The notes below the pieces were generated by a model. That model had not been told where the DNA came from. It saw only the letters and a program-made list of their open reading frames with translations, and ran no database searches. From Ilumatobacter sp. (GTDB taxonomy: Bacteria > Actinomycetota > Acidimicrobiia > Acidimicrobiales > Ilumatobacteraceae): a stretch of DNA of 34,498 nt. The position numbers and the translations under genes were made by a program. Shown piece after piece: positions 8,869-16,555 of the stretch. Where the stretch lies: positions 1-34,498 of the forward strand of contig NZ_JASJCS010000060.1 of the NCBI RefSeq assembly GCF_030065885.1, read 5' to 3'. Within the stretch, counting starts at the first letter, position 1. The number at the start of each line of letters is the position of its first letter.

Positions 8869-9939
8869 ATGACCCAGGTCGAGCTCCGGGACGTCACCGT
8901 CGAGAAAGGCGGCAGCGAGCTGCTGCGCGGCGCCGACCTGGTCGCCGAGGCGGGCACGGTCGTCGGCATCGTCGGGAGCTCGGGGAGCGGCAAGACGACG
9001 TTGCTGCGGGCGGTGGCAGGGCTCGACCAGCTGGCACGTGGCGCCGTGCTGTTCGACCACACCGACGTCACCGCCACGCAGCCGGGTGAACGCAACATCG
9101 CGATGGTGTTCCAACAAGCCGCGCTCTACCCGCACCGGAACGCACGCCGGAACATCTCGTTCCCGCTCGAGATGCGCCACGCCGCGCTCGAGGAGATCCG
9201 CCGGCGCGTCGGTGCCGAGGCGCGAGCGCTGCACATCGAGACGATCCTCGAACGTTCCCCGGACGAGCTCTCCGCCGGCGAGGTCCAGATGGTGCAGGTG
9301 GCGCGGGCGATGGTCCGCAGCCCGGCCGTGCTCCTCCTCGACGAGCCCTTCGCCCATCTCGACGCCGAGCGGACCATGCACCTGCGTCGTGAGCTGCTGA
9401 TGATCCAGCGCGGGTTCGGCGTGACGGCGCTCGTCGCCACGAACGACCCGGTCGACGCGATGACGATGACCGACCGGATCGCCGTGATCGAGCGCGGCCG
9501 GATCACGCAGGTCGGCGCACCGCTCGACGTGTACGACGATCCGCAGACGGCGGCGGCCGCGTTCCTGACCGGTGACGCCGATGTGCTCGAGGTGACGGTC
9601 ACGACCGACCGCGACGGATCGTGGCTCGAGCACGGTGGGTTCAAGCAGCGCGCCTGGCAGCCCGCGCTGCGCCGTCACGCTCACCGTCGGTTGCAGATGG
9701 TCGTGCGCCCCGAGTGGTGGCAGCTGGATCCCAACGGGACGATCGAGGTCGACGTCGATCGTGTGCACCGTCGTGGGGGCTCGACGCTGCTCTGGTGTCG
9801 CGTCGGTGGGCGACCGATGACGGTCACGTTGGCCGGGTCCGCCGGCCCGATGCCGCAGGACGGCGATCGCGTGCGACTCCACCTCGACCGCTACGTCCTG
9901 CTCGACCCGCTCGACGGCCGCCGGCTCGACCTCGGCTGA
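8869..9939 (+). CDS. Orphan ABC transporter ATPase, sugar-importer (MalK/UgpC) type, degenerate H-loop
   Basis: This 356-residue cytosolic ATPase has an ABC domain (about 1-235) and a C-terminal beta-rich extension resembling the regulatory OB/TOBE region of MalK-type proteins. Seen motifs: Walker A GSSGSGKT (36-43, K42), Q-loop Gln82, signature LSAGE (134-138) in place of LSGGQ, Walker B LLLDEP with D158-E159. The switch histidine, normally in a THD motif, is replaced by Asn192 (TNDPVDAMTM). No permease or solute-binding gene is near, so it may energise a transporter encoded elsewhere, as shared MalK-like ATPases do, or have reduced activity. The start ATG follows a purine-rich stretch (gagggcagcgag). 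It lies downstream of tetR. Confidence 0.85.
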   Translation: MTQVELRDVTVEKGGSELLRGADLVAEAGTVVGIVGSSGSGKTTLLRAVAGLDQLARGAVLFDHTDVTATQPGERNIAMVFQQAALYPHRNARRNISFPLEMRHAALEEIRRRVGAEARALHIETILERSPDELSAGEVQMVQVARAMVRSPAVLLLDEPFAHLDAERTMHLRRELLMIQRGFGVTALVATNDPVDAMTMTDRIAVIERGRITQVGAPLDVYDDPQTAAAAFLTGDADVLEVTVTTDRDGSWLEHGGFKQRAWQPALRRHAHRRLQMVVRPEWWQLDPNGTIEVDVDRVHRRGGSTLLWCRVGGRPMTVTLAGSAGPMPQDGDRVRLHLDRYVLLDPLDGRRLDLG

Positions 9940-10043
9940 CGACTGCGGGCGGTCCGTCACGCGCACGGGCCATCGGTCACCGCTCGACGAGATCGCCGCT
10001 GACGCCCACCGAGTGAACCGGTTCGGGCACCGGCCTCGACAGG

Positions 10044-11243
10044 ATGGGCATGGACACCCCGACCACAGTGAGCACGCTGCCGCCGCCACGGTTCGACGCC
10101 TTCCCCCCGCCCCCGCCACCGCCGCCACCGCCGGCGCCACACGGTCCTTCGAAGCCGCCGTCGCGGCAGCGCCTCGCCCGGGTCGCACGACTGACGCTGA
10201 TGGCCGCCGCGATCGGACTGGCGTTCCTCATCGACAGCGCGATCTTCACCGGCGTCATCGTGCTGTTCGTCCTGATCGTGCCGTTCGAGAAGATGTACCC
10301 ACGCCAGAAGGGCCAGCGCATCCGGCGGCCGCTGGTCGGGACCGACATCAGCTACGCGCTGCTCGGCCCGTTGCTCAACGTCGTCGGCATCGTCGCGCTC
10401 GTCGTCATCGGCGGGCTCAGCCTGTTCTGGCTGCCCGGCCTCGCGCTGTCGCCGCTGGTGGGCCTGATCCCCGCCGCCGCGCTGCCGTTCGTGGGCTTCC
10501 TGATGTTCGACTTCGTCTCGTACTGGACGCACCGGTTCGCCCATGAGGTGCCGTTCATGTGGCGGTTCCACTCGGTGCACCACTCGCCCGAGCACATGGA
10601 CTGGGTCAGCGGGTTCCGCATCCACCCGTTCGACGGCGTCGTGATCGCGCCGGCGTTCTTCTTCCTGATCGGCGCCGGGTTCGATGCCGAGCTGGCCGGC
10701 GTGTTCGCCGTGTTCCAGATCATCCTCGGACTGTTCTTCCACGCCAACGTCCGGTTCCGGTGGCGCTACCTGGACAAGGTCGCCGCCAATCCCGAGTTCC
10801 ACCACTGGCACCACTCCAGCGAGGACGATGCCGTCGGCCACAACTACGGCGCGGCCCTGCCGTGGTGGGACCTGCTGTTCGGCACGTTCTTCATGCCGAA
10901 GCACACGACCGGACGTCGCCCCGCCCGCTACGGCGTGTCGCCGCAGCTGCCGAACCACCTGCTGGGCCAGCTCACCTACCCCTGCCGTGGCGCCCGCCGC
11001 CATCTGTGGCTCTGGCGCCACCCGATCCTCGCCGTTCGTACCCTCGCCGCGGCCACCCGCAACCTGCTCGTCGACATCCGGCGGTCGGCGTTCCGTCCGA
11101 CGCATTCGATCCGGCGTGAGGCGAGCCCCGGCGTGTTCTCGACCAACAGCTCGCTGCTCGGACCCGACGCCGTGCCCAAGCCGGCCAAGAAGCCCCTCCC
11201 GGCCCGCCGCCGCGGCGAGCCCGCCGCCTCGATCACCGCCTGA
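10044..11243 (+). CDS. Sterol desaturase / fatty acid hydroxylase family membrane protein
   Basis: A di-iron membrane oxygenase of 399 residues. The His boxes of the superfamily are clear: HRFAH (163-167), HSVHH (176-180) and HHWHH (253-257), with a further His near 266 (GHNYGAALPWWD). Hydrophobic segments at about 50-80, 105-150 and 198-232 would place the iron site at the cytosolic membrane face. These enzymes hydroxylate or desaturate lipids, sterols or carotenoids using O2; the substrate is open. The N-terminus is odd: a run of ten prolines (21-30) within a low-complexity leader. The start may be 10044 or the ATG two codons later. A C-terminal tail after about residue 350 is basic and probably disordered. 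The nearby ligase and thiolase suggest a lipid neighbourhood. Confidence 0.88.
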   Translation: MGMDTPTTVSTLPPPRFDAFPPPPPPPPPPAPHGPSKPPSRQRLARVARLTLMAAAIGLAFLIDSAIFTGVIVLFVLIVPFEKMYPRQKGQRIRRPLVGTDISYALLGPLLNVVGIVALVVIGGLSLFWLPGLALSPLVGLIPAAALPFVGFLMFDFVSYWTHRFAHEVPFMWRFHSVHHSPEHMDWVSGFRIHPFDGVVIAPAFFFLIGAGFDAELAGVFAVFQIILGLFFHANVRFRWRYLDKVAANPEFHHWHHSSEDDAVGHNYGAALPWWDLLFGTFFMPKHTTGRRPARYGVSPQLPNHLLGQLTYPCRGARRHLWLWRHPILAVRTLAAATRNLLVDIRRSAFRPTHSIRREASPGVFSTNSSLLGPDAVPKPAKKPLPARRRGEPAASITA

Positions 11244-11270
11244 CCACGGCAGGTCTCCCCGCGGCAGGCG

Positions 11271-11544
11271 GAGGGCCATCGGCCCGAGCCCGTGCGCAGC
11301 CCGATCGCTTGTGGTCGACGTGCGGTGGGCGAGCGCCGAAGCGGCGGCGCCGAGGGCGCCGTTGCGGAGGTGGCGAGCTTCGGCAGGCGCAGCCAGTCAT
11401 CTCGCCGAACCGGCCGCCAGCCTCGGGCAGGGAGGCGAGGAGCGCGCCAGTCCTCTGCGAGAACTGGTCGCCCCGCAGCTCCGGGAGGGCGGCCGCTACA
11501 TCAGCGACGAGCCCGCAGGGCTCGCCGCCACGTGCGCAGCCCGG
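11271..11544 (-). repeat. Dispersed intergenic repeat element, copy B, between convergent genes
   Basis: This 302-bp gap between the hydroxylase stop and the ligase stop holds no credible gene. Its reverse complement aligns by eye with 16281-16533. Block 1 (11433-11483 against 16349-16401) matches in about 46 of 54 columns. Block 2 (11364-11403 against 16433-16471) matches in about 33 of 40. The gap between blocks is nearly equal (29 and 31 nt). Both copies also contain GAGCCC-NNN-GGGCTC hairpins (here 11509-11523) and end motifs of the form CGGGCTGCGCACG (11291-11303 and 11531-11543, on the minus strand). The origin is unknown. Confidence 0.7.
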
Positions 11545-11545
11545 T

Positions 11546-13363
11546 CTACGCGTACATGGATTCGATCTCGTCGGCGTACCGGGCGTGGATGCCGCGCCGC
11601 TTGAGCTTGGACGTCGGAGTGAGCAGGTCGGAGTCGGGGAGCCACTCCTCGCCGAGCAGCACGAACTTCTTGATCTGCTCGACCTGCGCGAACTGCTGGT
11701 TCGCCTCGTCGACGCCGGCTTGGATCACGGCGCGGACGTCCGGGTCCTCGGCGAGCTCGAGCAGCGACATGCCCTCCTTGCCGTTGGCCGCCGCCCAGAT
11801 CGGAGCGGCCTCGGGGTCGAGCACGAGCAACGCGGAGCAGAACTTGCGCTGGTCGCCGATCGCGCAGGCCTGGCCGATCAGCGGGATCATCTTGAGCGCC
11901 GCCTCGAGGTTGGCGGGGCTGATGTTCTTGCCGCCGGAGGTGATGATCAGCTCCTTCTTGCGGTCGACGATCTTGAGATAGCCCTCGTCGTCGAGCTCAC
12001 CGATGTCGCCGGAGTGCAACCAGCCGTCGATGATCGTCTCGGCGGTCTTCTCGGGCTGCTTGAGGTAGCCCTGGAACACGTTGCCGCCGCGGGCGATGAC
12101 CTCGCCGTCCTCGGCGATCGCGACCTCCATGCCGGGGATCGCCTGTCCGACGTAGCCCGGCTTGTTGCGCAGCGGTGTCCACGTCATCGGACCGGTCGAC
12201 TCGGACATGCCGTAGATCTCCGAGAGCGGCACGCCGATCGCGTTGAACCACTCGAGGATCTCGGCCGGGAGCGGCGCCGCGCCGGTGATGGCCAGCTCGA
12301 TCGCGTCGAGGCCGACCAACCCCCGCACGGCCTCGAAGGCCACAGCATCGAGGAACGAGAGCGTGTCGAGCTGCTCCTGGGTGGCGGTGCCGTCGAACTT
12401 GGCGCGGTTGATCTCGATCGCCGCTGCGACGCCGTCGTTGAACTGCTGCTGCTTCTCGGGGTCGGCGGCGAGCGCGGCGTTGACGCCGGCGTAGATCTTC
12501 TCGAACACCCGGGGAACGCCGAACAGGAGCTGCGGTTGGACCTCCTTCAAGTAGGGCATCAGCTCGTTCGGATCGGGGCAGCAGGCGACCTCGTAGCCGA
12601 AGACGAGCGTCCCGTAGTGGCTGGTCGCCCGCTCGGCGATGTGCGCCATCGGCAGGTAGGACACGACCCGCCACCCCTGCGCCTCCTCGTGCGTGCGCTC
12701 GAAGCACTCGAGCAGCAGCTCGACGGTGAACACGATGTTGTACTGGCTCAACATGACGCCCTTGGGCGGCCCGGTGGTGCCCGAGGTGTAGATCAGCGTG
12801 GCGAGGTCGTCGGGGCTCGTGGCGTCGCCGAGTGCATCGAGGTCGGCCTCGCCGTGGCCGAGCAGGTCGGCAGCCGCGAACACGCCGTCGGGGAGTGGAC
12901 CCTCGGGCGGGTGGATCACGTAGATCTGCTGGAGGTGGGGTAGCTCGTCGCGCACCTTGAGGACCCGCTCGAGGAACGAGTCGTCCTCGAGCACGGCGAC
13001 CTCGGCCTCGGCGTGATGGGCGAGATACTGGATCTCCTCGGGCGAGGAGGAGTTGTAGATCGACACGGGTGTCGCCCGCACGAACTGGGCGCCGAGGTCG
13101 AACCAGTGGAAGTCGGGCCGGTTGCGCATCATCAGCAGGACCCGCTCGCCGGGCGTGACGTCGTTGGCGGCGAGCCCGGCGGCGACCCGTGCGGCGAGGC
13201 TGCGGACGTCGCTGACCGTGAACGTGTTCCACCCGCCGTCGGCGGTCATCGACTTCAACAGCGTTGCGTCGGGGTGTTGCTCGGCGAGTTGCAGGAACTG
13301 CTTGGGGATCGTCAGGCCCGCGACGCGGGCGTCGATCTCGGATGCGGTCGAACGCGCTGTCAT
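11546..13363 (-). CDS. Long-chain acyl-CoA ligase (AMP-dependent synthetase, FadD15-like)
   Basis: A 605-residue member of the ANL adenylating family, which activates a carboxylic acid with ATP and joins it to CoA. The phosphate loop YTSGTTGPPKG, the acyl-AMP motif YGMSESTG, the hinge motif with HSGDIGELDDEGYLKIVDRKKE and a C-terminal lysine in the SKLKRRG context are all visible, so it should be active. Length and the N-terminal stretch with RVAAGLAANDV fit the long-chain acyl-CoA synthetase branch. I favour ATG 13363, preceded by GGAG, over the in-frame GTG at 13393; the SD spacing of three bases is short, so the GTG remains possible. It is divergent from a thiolase gene, consistent with a fatty-acid degradation or modification role. 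Confidence 0.9.
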   Translation of the reverse strand: MTARSTASEIDARVAGLTIPKQFLQLAEQHPDATLLKSMTADGGWNTFTVSDVRSLAARVAAGLAANDVTPGERVLLMMRNRPDFHWFDLGAQFVRATPVSIYNSSSPEEIQYLAHHAEAEVAVLEDDSFLERVLKVRDELPHLQQIYVIHPPEGPLPDGVFAAADLLGHGEADLDALGDATSPDDLATLIYTSGTTGPPKGVMLSQYNIVFTVELLLECFERTHEEAQGWRVVSYLPMAHIAERATSHYGTLVFGYEVACCPDPNELMPYLKEVQPQLLFGVPRVFEKIYAGVNAALAADPEKQQQFNDGVAAAIEINRAKFDGTATQEQLDTLSFLDAVAFEAVRGLVGLDAIELAITGAAPLPAEILEWFNAIGVPLSEIYGMSESTGPMTWTPLRNKPGYVGQAIPGMEVAIAEDGEVIARGGNVFQGYLKQPEKTAETIIDGWLHSGDIGELDDEGYLKIVDRKKELIITSGGKNISPANLEAALKMIPLIGQACAIGDQRKFCSALLVLDPEAAPIWAAANGKEGMSLLELAEDPDVRAVIQAGVDEANQQFAQVEQIKKFVLLGEEWLPDSDLLTPTSKLKRRGIHARYADEIESMYA

Positions 13364-13449
13364 GGTCTCCGATTCTCGCGTGACCGGCGTCACGGTCGCC
13401 AGAGGCGTCCGACTCTGCGGATCCCGGTGGCGGCGAGCAGACTCGCCGG

Positions 13450-14616
13450 ATGCACACCGCCGTGATCGTCGACGCCGTTCGCACGCCGCTCGGCCGTCGC
13501 AACGGCAAGCTCAGCGGCTGGCATCCCGTCGATCTCGCGGCCGAGACGCTCCGCGCGATCCAGGAACGCAACGACCTCGATCCCGGAGTGGTCGACGACG
13601 TCGTGTTCGGCTGCGTGATGCAGGTCGGCGAGCAGGCGGCCAACGTGGCCCGCAACGCGGTCCTCGCCGCCGGTTGGCCCGAGGCCGTGCCGGGCACCAC
13701 GGTCGACCGCCAGTGCGGCTCGAGCCAGCAGGCGGCGCACTTCGCTGCGCAGGGCGTGATGGCCGGCGCCTACGACGTCGTCGTTGCCGGCGGGGTCGAG
13801 GTCATGACGCGCGTGCCGATGGGCTCGTCGATGGCCGACGGCAAGTACGGCTATCCATTCGGACCGAAAGTCAGCGCCCGCTACGCCGACCAGGGCGGGC
13901 TCGTGCCACAGGGCATCTCGGCCGAGTTGATCGCCGAACAGTGGTCGATCTGCCGCGACGCGATGGACGAGTACGGCGCCCGTTCACAACACCTCGCAGC
14001 GATGGCCAGCGACGAGGGGCGCTTCGAGCGCGAGATCGTCCCGGTGGTCGGCACCGACGAGCAGCTCGTGACCCGCGACGAGGGACTCCGGGCGACCGAC
14101 GTCGAGACGCTCGCCAAGCTGAAGCCGGCGTTCGTCGCCGAGGAGGACGGTGGCCGCGTGACCGCCGGCAACTCGTCGCAGATCACCGACGGCTCGGCAG
14201 CGCTCCTCATCATGAGCGAGGAGAAGGCCGACGCGCTCGGTCTCACGCCGCGGGCCCGTTTCGTCGACTTCGCGCTCGCCGGCACCGATCCACGGCTGAT
14301 GCTCACCGCGCCGATCCCGGCCACCTCGAAGGTGCTCGACCGCGCGGGTCTCACCCTCGACCAGATGGACGTGGTCGAGATCAACGAGGCGTTCGCAGCG
14401 GTCGTGCTGGCGTGGCAACGCGAGCACCACCCCGACATGTCGAAGGTCAACCCGAACGGCGGTGCGATCGCACTGGGGCACCCGCTCGGTGCCAGCGGCG
14501 CCCGTCTGATGACGACGCTCGTCAACGAGCTCGAGCGCTCCGGCGGCCGGTTCGGTTTACAGACGATGTGCGAGGGCGGTGGCCTGGCCAACGCCACGGT
14601 GCTCGAACGCCTCTGA
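13450..14616 (+). CDS. Acetyl-CoA acetyltransferase (thiolase)
   Basis: A 388-residue thiolase, the standard length. It catalyses cleavage of 3-ketoacyl-CoA by CoA, or the reverse condensation. The nucleophile is Cys89 in DRQCGSSQQA, the NEAF motif is at 312-315, the catalytic histidine is H344 in GGAIALGHPLGASGAR, and the proton-shuttle cysteine is C374 in MCEGGGLANA. All active-site elements are intact. The start is ATG 13450. With the divergent acyl-CoA ligase, whose start is 86 bp away, it suggests joint control from the shared spacer and work in beta-oxidation, though a biosynthetic acetoacetyl-CoA role cannot be excluded. Confidence 0.94.
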   Translation: MHTAVIVDAVRTPLGRRNGKLSGWHPVDLAAETLRAIQERNDLDPGVVDDVVFGCVMQVGEQAANVARNAVLAAGWPEAVPGTTVDRQCGSSQQAAHFAAQGVMAGAYDVVVAGGVEVMTRVPMGSSMADGKYGYPFGPKVSARYADQGGLVPQGISAELIAEQWSICRDAMDEYGARSQHLAAMASDEGRFEREIVPVVGTDEQLVTRDEGLRATDVETLAKLKPAFVAEEDGGRVTAGNSSQITDGSAALLIMSEEKADALGLTPRARFVDFALAGTDPRLMLTAPIPATSKVLDRAGLTLDQMDVVEINEAFAAVVLAWQREHHPDMSKVNPNGGAIALGHPLGASGARLMTTLVNELERSGGRFGLQTMCEGGGLANATVLERL

Positions 14617-14704
14617 ACAGGTGGTTCGCGGCGCTGATCGCGGCGGCTCGAACCGGTCGCGCGCTCGCCCACAGCCCTTGGGGATAACCCGGTAGCGTGG
14701 GCCC

Positions 14705-14980
14705 ATGATCCTCGCCGTCACCCTGGGGAATGTGATCTGGATCATCGCCGGCCTGTTGATGATGGTCGTGCTGTGGAAAACGGGGATGGCGATGCTCACG
14801 GCACTGTCGGCGCCACCGGTGCCGCCGGCCGAGCCCGGTGAGCTCCGCAAGGTGAACGTGAGGTATCGGTGCGATGTCTGTGGTGTGGAACTGAAGTTGA
14901 CGTTGGCACCCGACGAGGATCCGCCGCCTCCGAAGCACTGCCTGGAGGACATGACCGAGGTGGCGCCGCTCTACGACTGA
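14705..14980 (+). CDS. Small membrane-anchored protein with a zinc-ribbon-like tail
   Basis: A 91-residue protein. Residues 2-35 form one hydrophobic segment, probably a membrane helix. A Pro-rich linker follows (36-47). The C-terminal part has C-D-V-C-G, then an acidic Pro-rich loop and K-H-C-L-E-D-M, so three cysteines plus a His could bind zinc. I do not know a function. It starts at ATG 14705; GATAAC about 20 nt upstream could be a -10 element. It sits between the thiolase and the convergent crgA, next to the DnaA-box-like cluster. Confidence 0.7.
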   Translation: MILAVTLGNVIWIIAGLLMMVVLWKTGMAMLTALSAPPVPPAEPGELRKVNVRYRCDVCGVELKLTLAPDEDPPPPKHCLEDMTEVAPLYD

Positions 14981-15001
14981 CCGTGGCCGACCGACCGCAG
15001 G

Positions 15002-15089
15002 TTTCCCACAGTTCTGTGGATAAGTCTGTGCGGAACTACAGCTGTGTCATTCCCAGAGTGTGGACAATCGACGCCGAGACTGTGGATCG
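15002..15089. promoter_or_regulatory. Cluster of DnaA-box-like motifs
   Basis: The 153-bp spacer between the convergent small-protein gene and crgA contains TGTGGATAA (15015-15023, the exact complement of the consensus TTATCCACA), TGTGGACAA (15059-15067, complement of the actinobacterial TTGTCCACA), TGTGGATCG (15081-15089) and TTTCCCACA (15002-15010). The three same-orientation sites are 44 and 22 bp apart, about four and two helical turns. In mycobacteria the surrounding gene cluster lies near oriC. No AT-rich unwinding region is visible, so a secondary DnaA-binding locus is likelier than the origin itself. Confidence 0.5.
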
Positions 15090-15133
15090 AGGACCCGGCG
15101 CAGGGGCCGGCCGACGGCGCGTTCGCAGGGTCG

Positions 15134-15445
15134 CTAGCGCCACTTGGTGGCGGTGTAGAGGCCGCCGAGGATGCAGCCGAGGCCGACCAGCGTCAGCCAG
15201 TTGTTGCCCGTGAAGACCAGGTTCCGCAGGATGATGATCACCATCCCGGCCAGGAACAGCGCCACCATCAGCACGGGCACCCACTGCTTGGGCGCCTTCA
15301 TCTCCGAGGTGACCGGCGGCGTGTAACGCGACGACGTGTGCACGCCGGCGACGTTCTCCTCGGGGTTCGCGAACTTCTGCTCGCCGGGTCGAGTGCCCTT
15401 CGGCGTCGTTCGCCCGCCACCGGTCTTGCGCTTGGGAGGTGCCAC
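15134..15445 (-). CDS. crgA: Cell division protein CrgA
   Basis: CrgA is a small actinobacterial membrane protein that helps to recruit and tune divisome components at the septum. This 103-residue copy has the family plan: a basic cytosolic N-terminus with SSRYTPPVTSEMKAPKQWVP, then two membrane helices at about 55-74 and 83-99, and a short TATKWR end. The SRYTPP and WVP motifs are the strongest evidence. It is 255 bp from the divergent trpG start across a region rich in stem-loops. Position next to trpG and pknB is the arrangement known from mycobacteria. Confidence 0.92.
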   Translation of the reverse strand: MAPPKRKTGGGRTTPKGTRPGEQKFANPEENVAGVHTSSRYTPPVTSEMKAPKQWVPVLMVALFLAGMVIIILRNLVFTGNNWLTLVGLGCILGGLYTATKWR

Positions 15446-15507
15446 GGGGCGAGTCTAGGTCGTCACTCGCTCGCTTTGCTCGGCTCCGTTCCTCCCTGTT
15501 GTGTTGA

Positions 15508-15642
15508 CGGCCTGCGGCCGACCCAATCCTGATCGACCGACCGGCAGAGCCGGATCGGTCGACGGTGGAGGGGGCCGACCATTCGCCCCCTCCATGCCAC
15601 CCCCACCGCGCTTCGTTTGGCGCCGGCCTGTGGCCGGGCGCC
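15508..15642. other. Four consecutive stem-loops in the crgA-trpG divergent spacer
   Basis: In 135 bp the sequence can form four hairpins. First, 15508-15520 (CGGCC-TGC-GGCCG). Second, 15533-15562 (12-bp stem with one bulged A, loop CAGAG). Third, 15566-15594 (10-bp stem TGGAGGGGGC with its complement, 9-nt loop). Fourth, 15619-15642 (10-bp stem GGCGCCGGCC-TGT with one bulge). None has a T-run, so simple terminators are unlikely. It could be a transcribed leader of either gene, a small RNA, or a palindromic repeat element. Confidence 0.6.
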
Positions 15643-15700
15643 TCTCCTGGTCTGACAACTGCTTGCGGCGCGGGGCGAGCTTCTTCGTAGGCTCCCGCTC

Positions 15701-16279
15701 GTGGCGCGGGTGCTCGTGATCGATTCGTATGACTCGTTCGTGTACAACCTGGTGCAGTACCTGGGTGAGCTCGGGGCCGATCCGGTGGTGCACCGCAACG
15801 ACGAGATCACCGTCGACGAGGCGCTCGCGCTCGAGCCCGACGGCGTGCTGCTGTCACCCGGGCCAGGACGTCCCGAGCACTCCGGCATCATCTGCGAGGC
15901 CGTCACCGCGTTCGCCGGCGCCGGCACACCCGTGCTCGGCGTGTGCCTCGGACATCAGGCCATCGGCCAGGTCTACGGCGCCGACGTGGTGGCTGCGCCC
16001 GAGCTCATGCACGGCAAGACGTCGCCGATCGAGCACGACGGCGCCGGCGTGTTCGCCGGGCTGCCGTCACCGCTGACCGCCACGCGGTACCACTCGCTGG
16101 TGCTCGACCCCGGCACCGTGCCCGACGTCCTCGACGTCACGGCCCGATCGGTCGACGGGGTGGTCATGGGCGTGCGTCACCGTGACGTCGACGTCGAGGG
16201 TGTGCAGTTCCATCCCGAGAGCATCCTGACCGGCTGCGGCCACGACCTGCTCCGTAACTTTCTCGCCAGAACGAGCTGA
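15701..16279 (+). CDS. trpG: Anthranilate / aminodeoxychorismate synthase glutaminase subunit
   Basis: A class I glutamine amidotransferase of 192 residues. It releases ammonia from glutamine for a partner synthase acting on chorismate, giving anthranilate (tryptophan) or aminodeoxychorismate (folate). The triad is visible: Cys82 in GVCLGHQ, His171 and Glu173 in QFHPES. The oxyanion-loop motif SPGPGRP (52-58) and the N-terminal IDSYDSFVYNLVQYLGELG are typical of TrpG/PabA. The start is GTG 15701. No TrpE or PabB partner is adjacent, so it may serve both pathways, as many such subunits do; trpG/pabA is uncertain. It converges on pknB, from which it is separated by an intergenic repeat. Confidence 0.92.
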   Translation: MARVLVIDSYDSFVYNLVQYLGELGADPVVHRNDEITVDEALALEPDGVLLSPGPGRPEHSGIICEAVTAFAGAGTPVLGVCLGHQAIGQVYGADVVAAPELMHGKTSPIEHDGAGVFAGLPSPLTATRYHSLVLDPGTVPDVLDVTARSVDGVVMGVRHRDVDVEGVQFHPESILTGCGHDLLRNFLARTS

Positions 16280-16280
16280 A

Positions 16281-16533
16281 CGGGCTGCGCACGGGCTCGG
16301 CCTAGACGTTCGGGCTGCGCACGGGCTCGGGCCGGTAGCCCTCGCCTGCCGGAGCTCGGCTGCGACCAGCTCTCGTCAGAGAACTGGCGTGCTCCTCACC
16401 TGCTCGGTGTCGGGGTCGCGATCGCCGCTGTCGAGATGGCCGGCTTCGCCTGCCGTGCTCGCCGTCTCCGCTCTGCTTCGACGCTGCGAGCCCTCCGGGC
16501 TCGGCCCGCCGCACGCGTGCGCACGGGCATCGG
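16281..16533 (+). repeat. Dispersed intergenic repeat element, copy A, between convergent trpG and pknB
   Basis: The 276-bp gap has no credible gene. It begins with a tandem pair of a 20-bp unit CGGGCTGCGCACGGGCTCGG (16281-16300 and 16311-16330) directly after the trpG stop. It then carries conserved blocks 16349-16401 and 16433-16471, shared with the inverted copy at 11271-11544. A GAGCCC-TCC-GGGCTC hairpin is at 16488-16502, and the copy ends near GTGCGCACGGG (16519-16529). Both copies lie 3' to 3' between genes, so a bidirectional 3'-end function or a tolerated insertion site is possible. Confidence 0.7.
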
Positions 16534-16555
16534 CGACCGGCGAAGCGTTGTCCAG

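Noticed and set aside
15566..15594. Strong GC hairpin as a terminator
   Set aside because: There is no T-run on either side, and the position is in a divergent spacer upstream of both genes.
15446..15700. Tryptophan attenuator before trpG
   Set aside because: No small leader frame rich in TGG codons is visible, and the hairpins are not arranged as alternative pairings.
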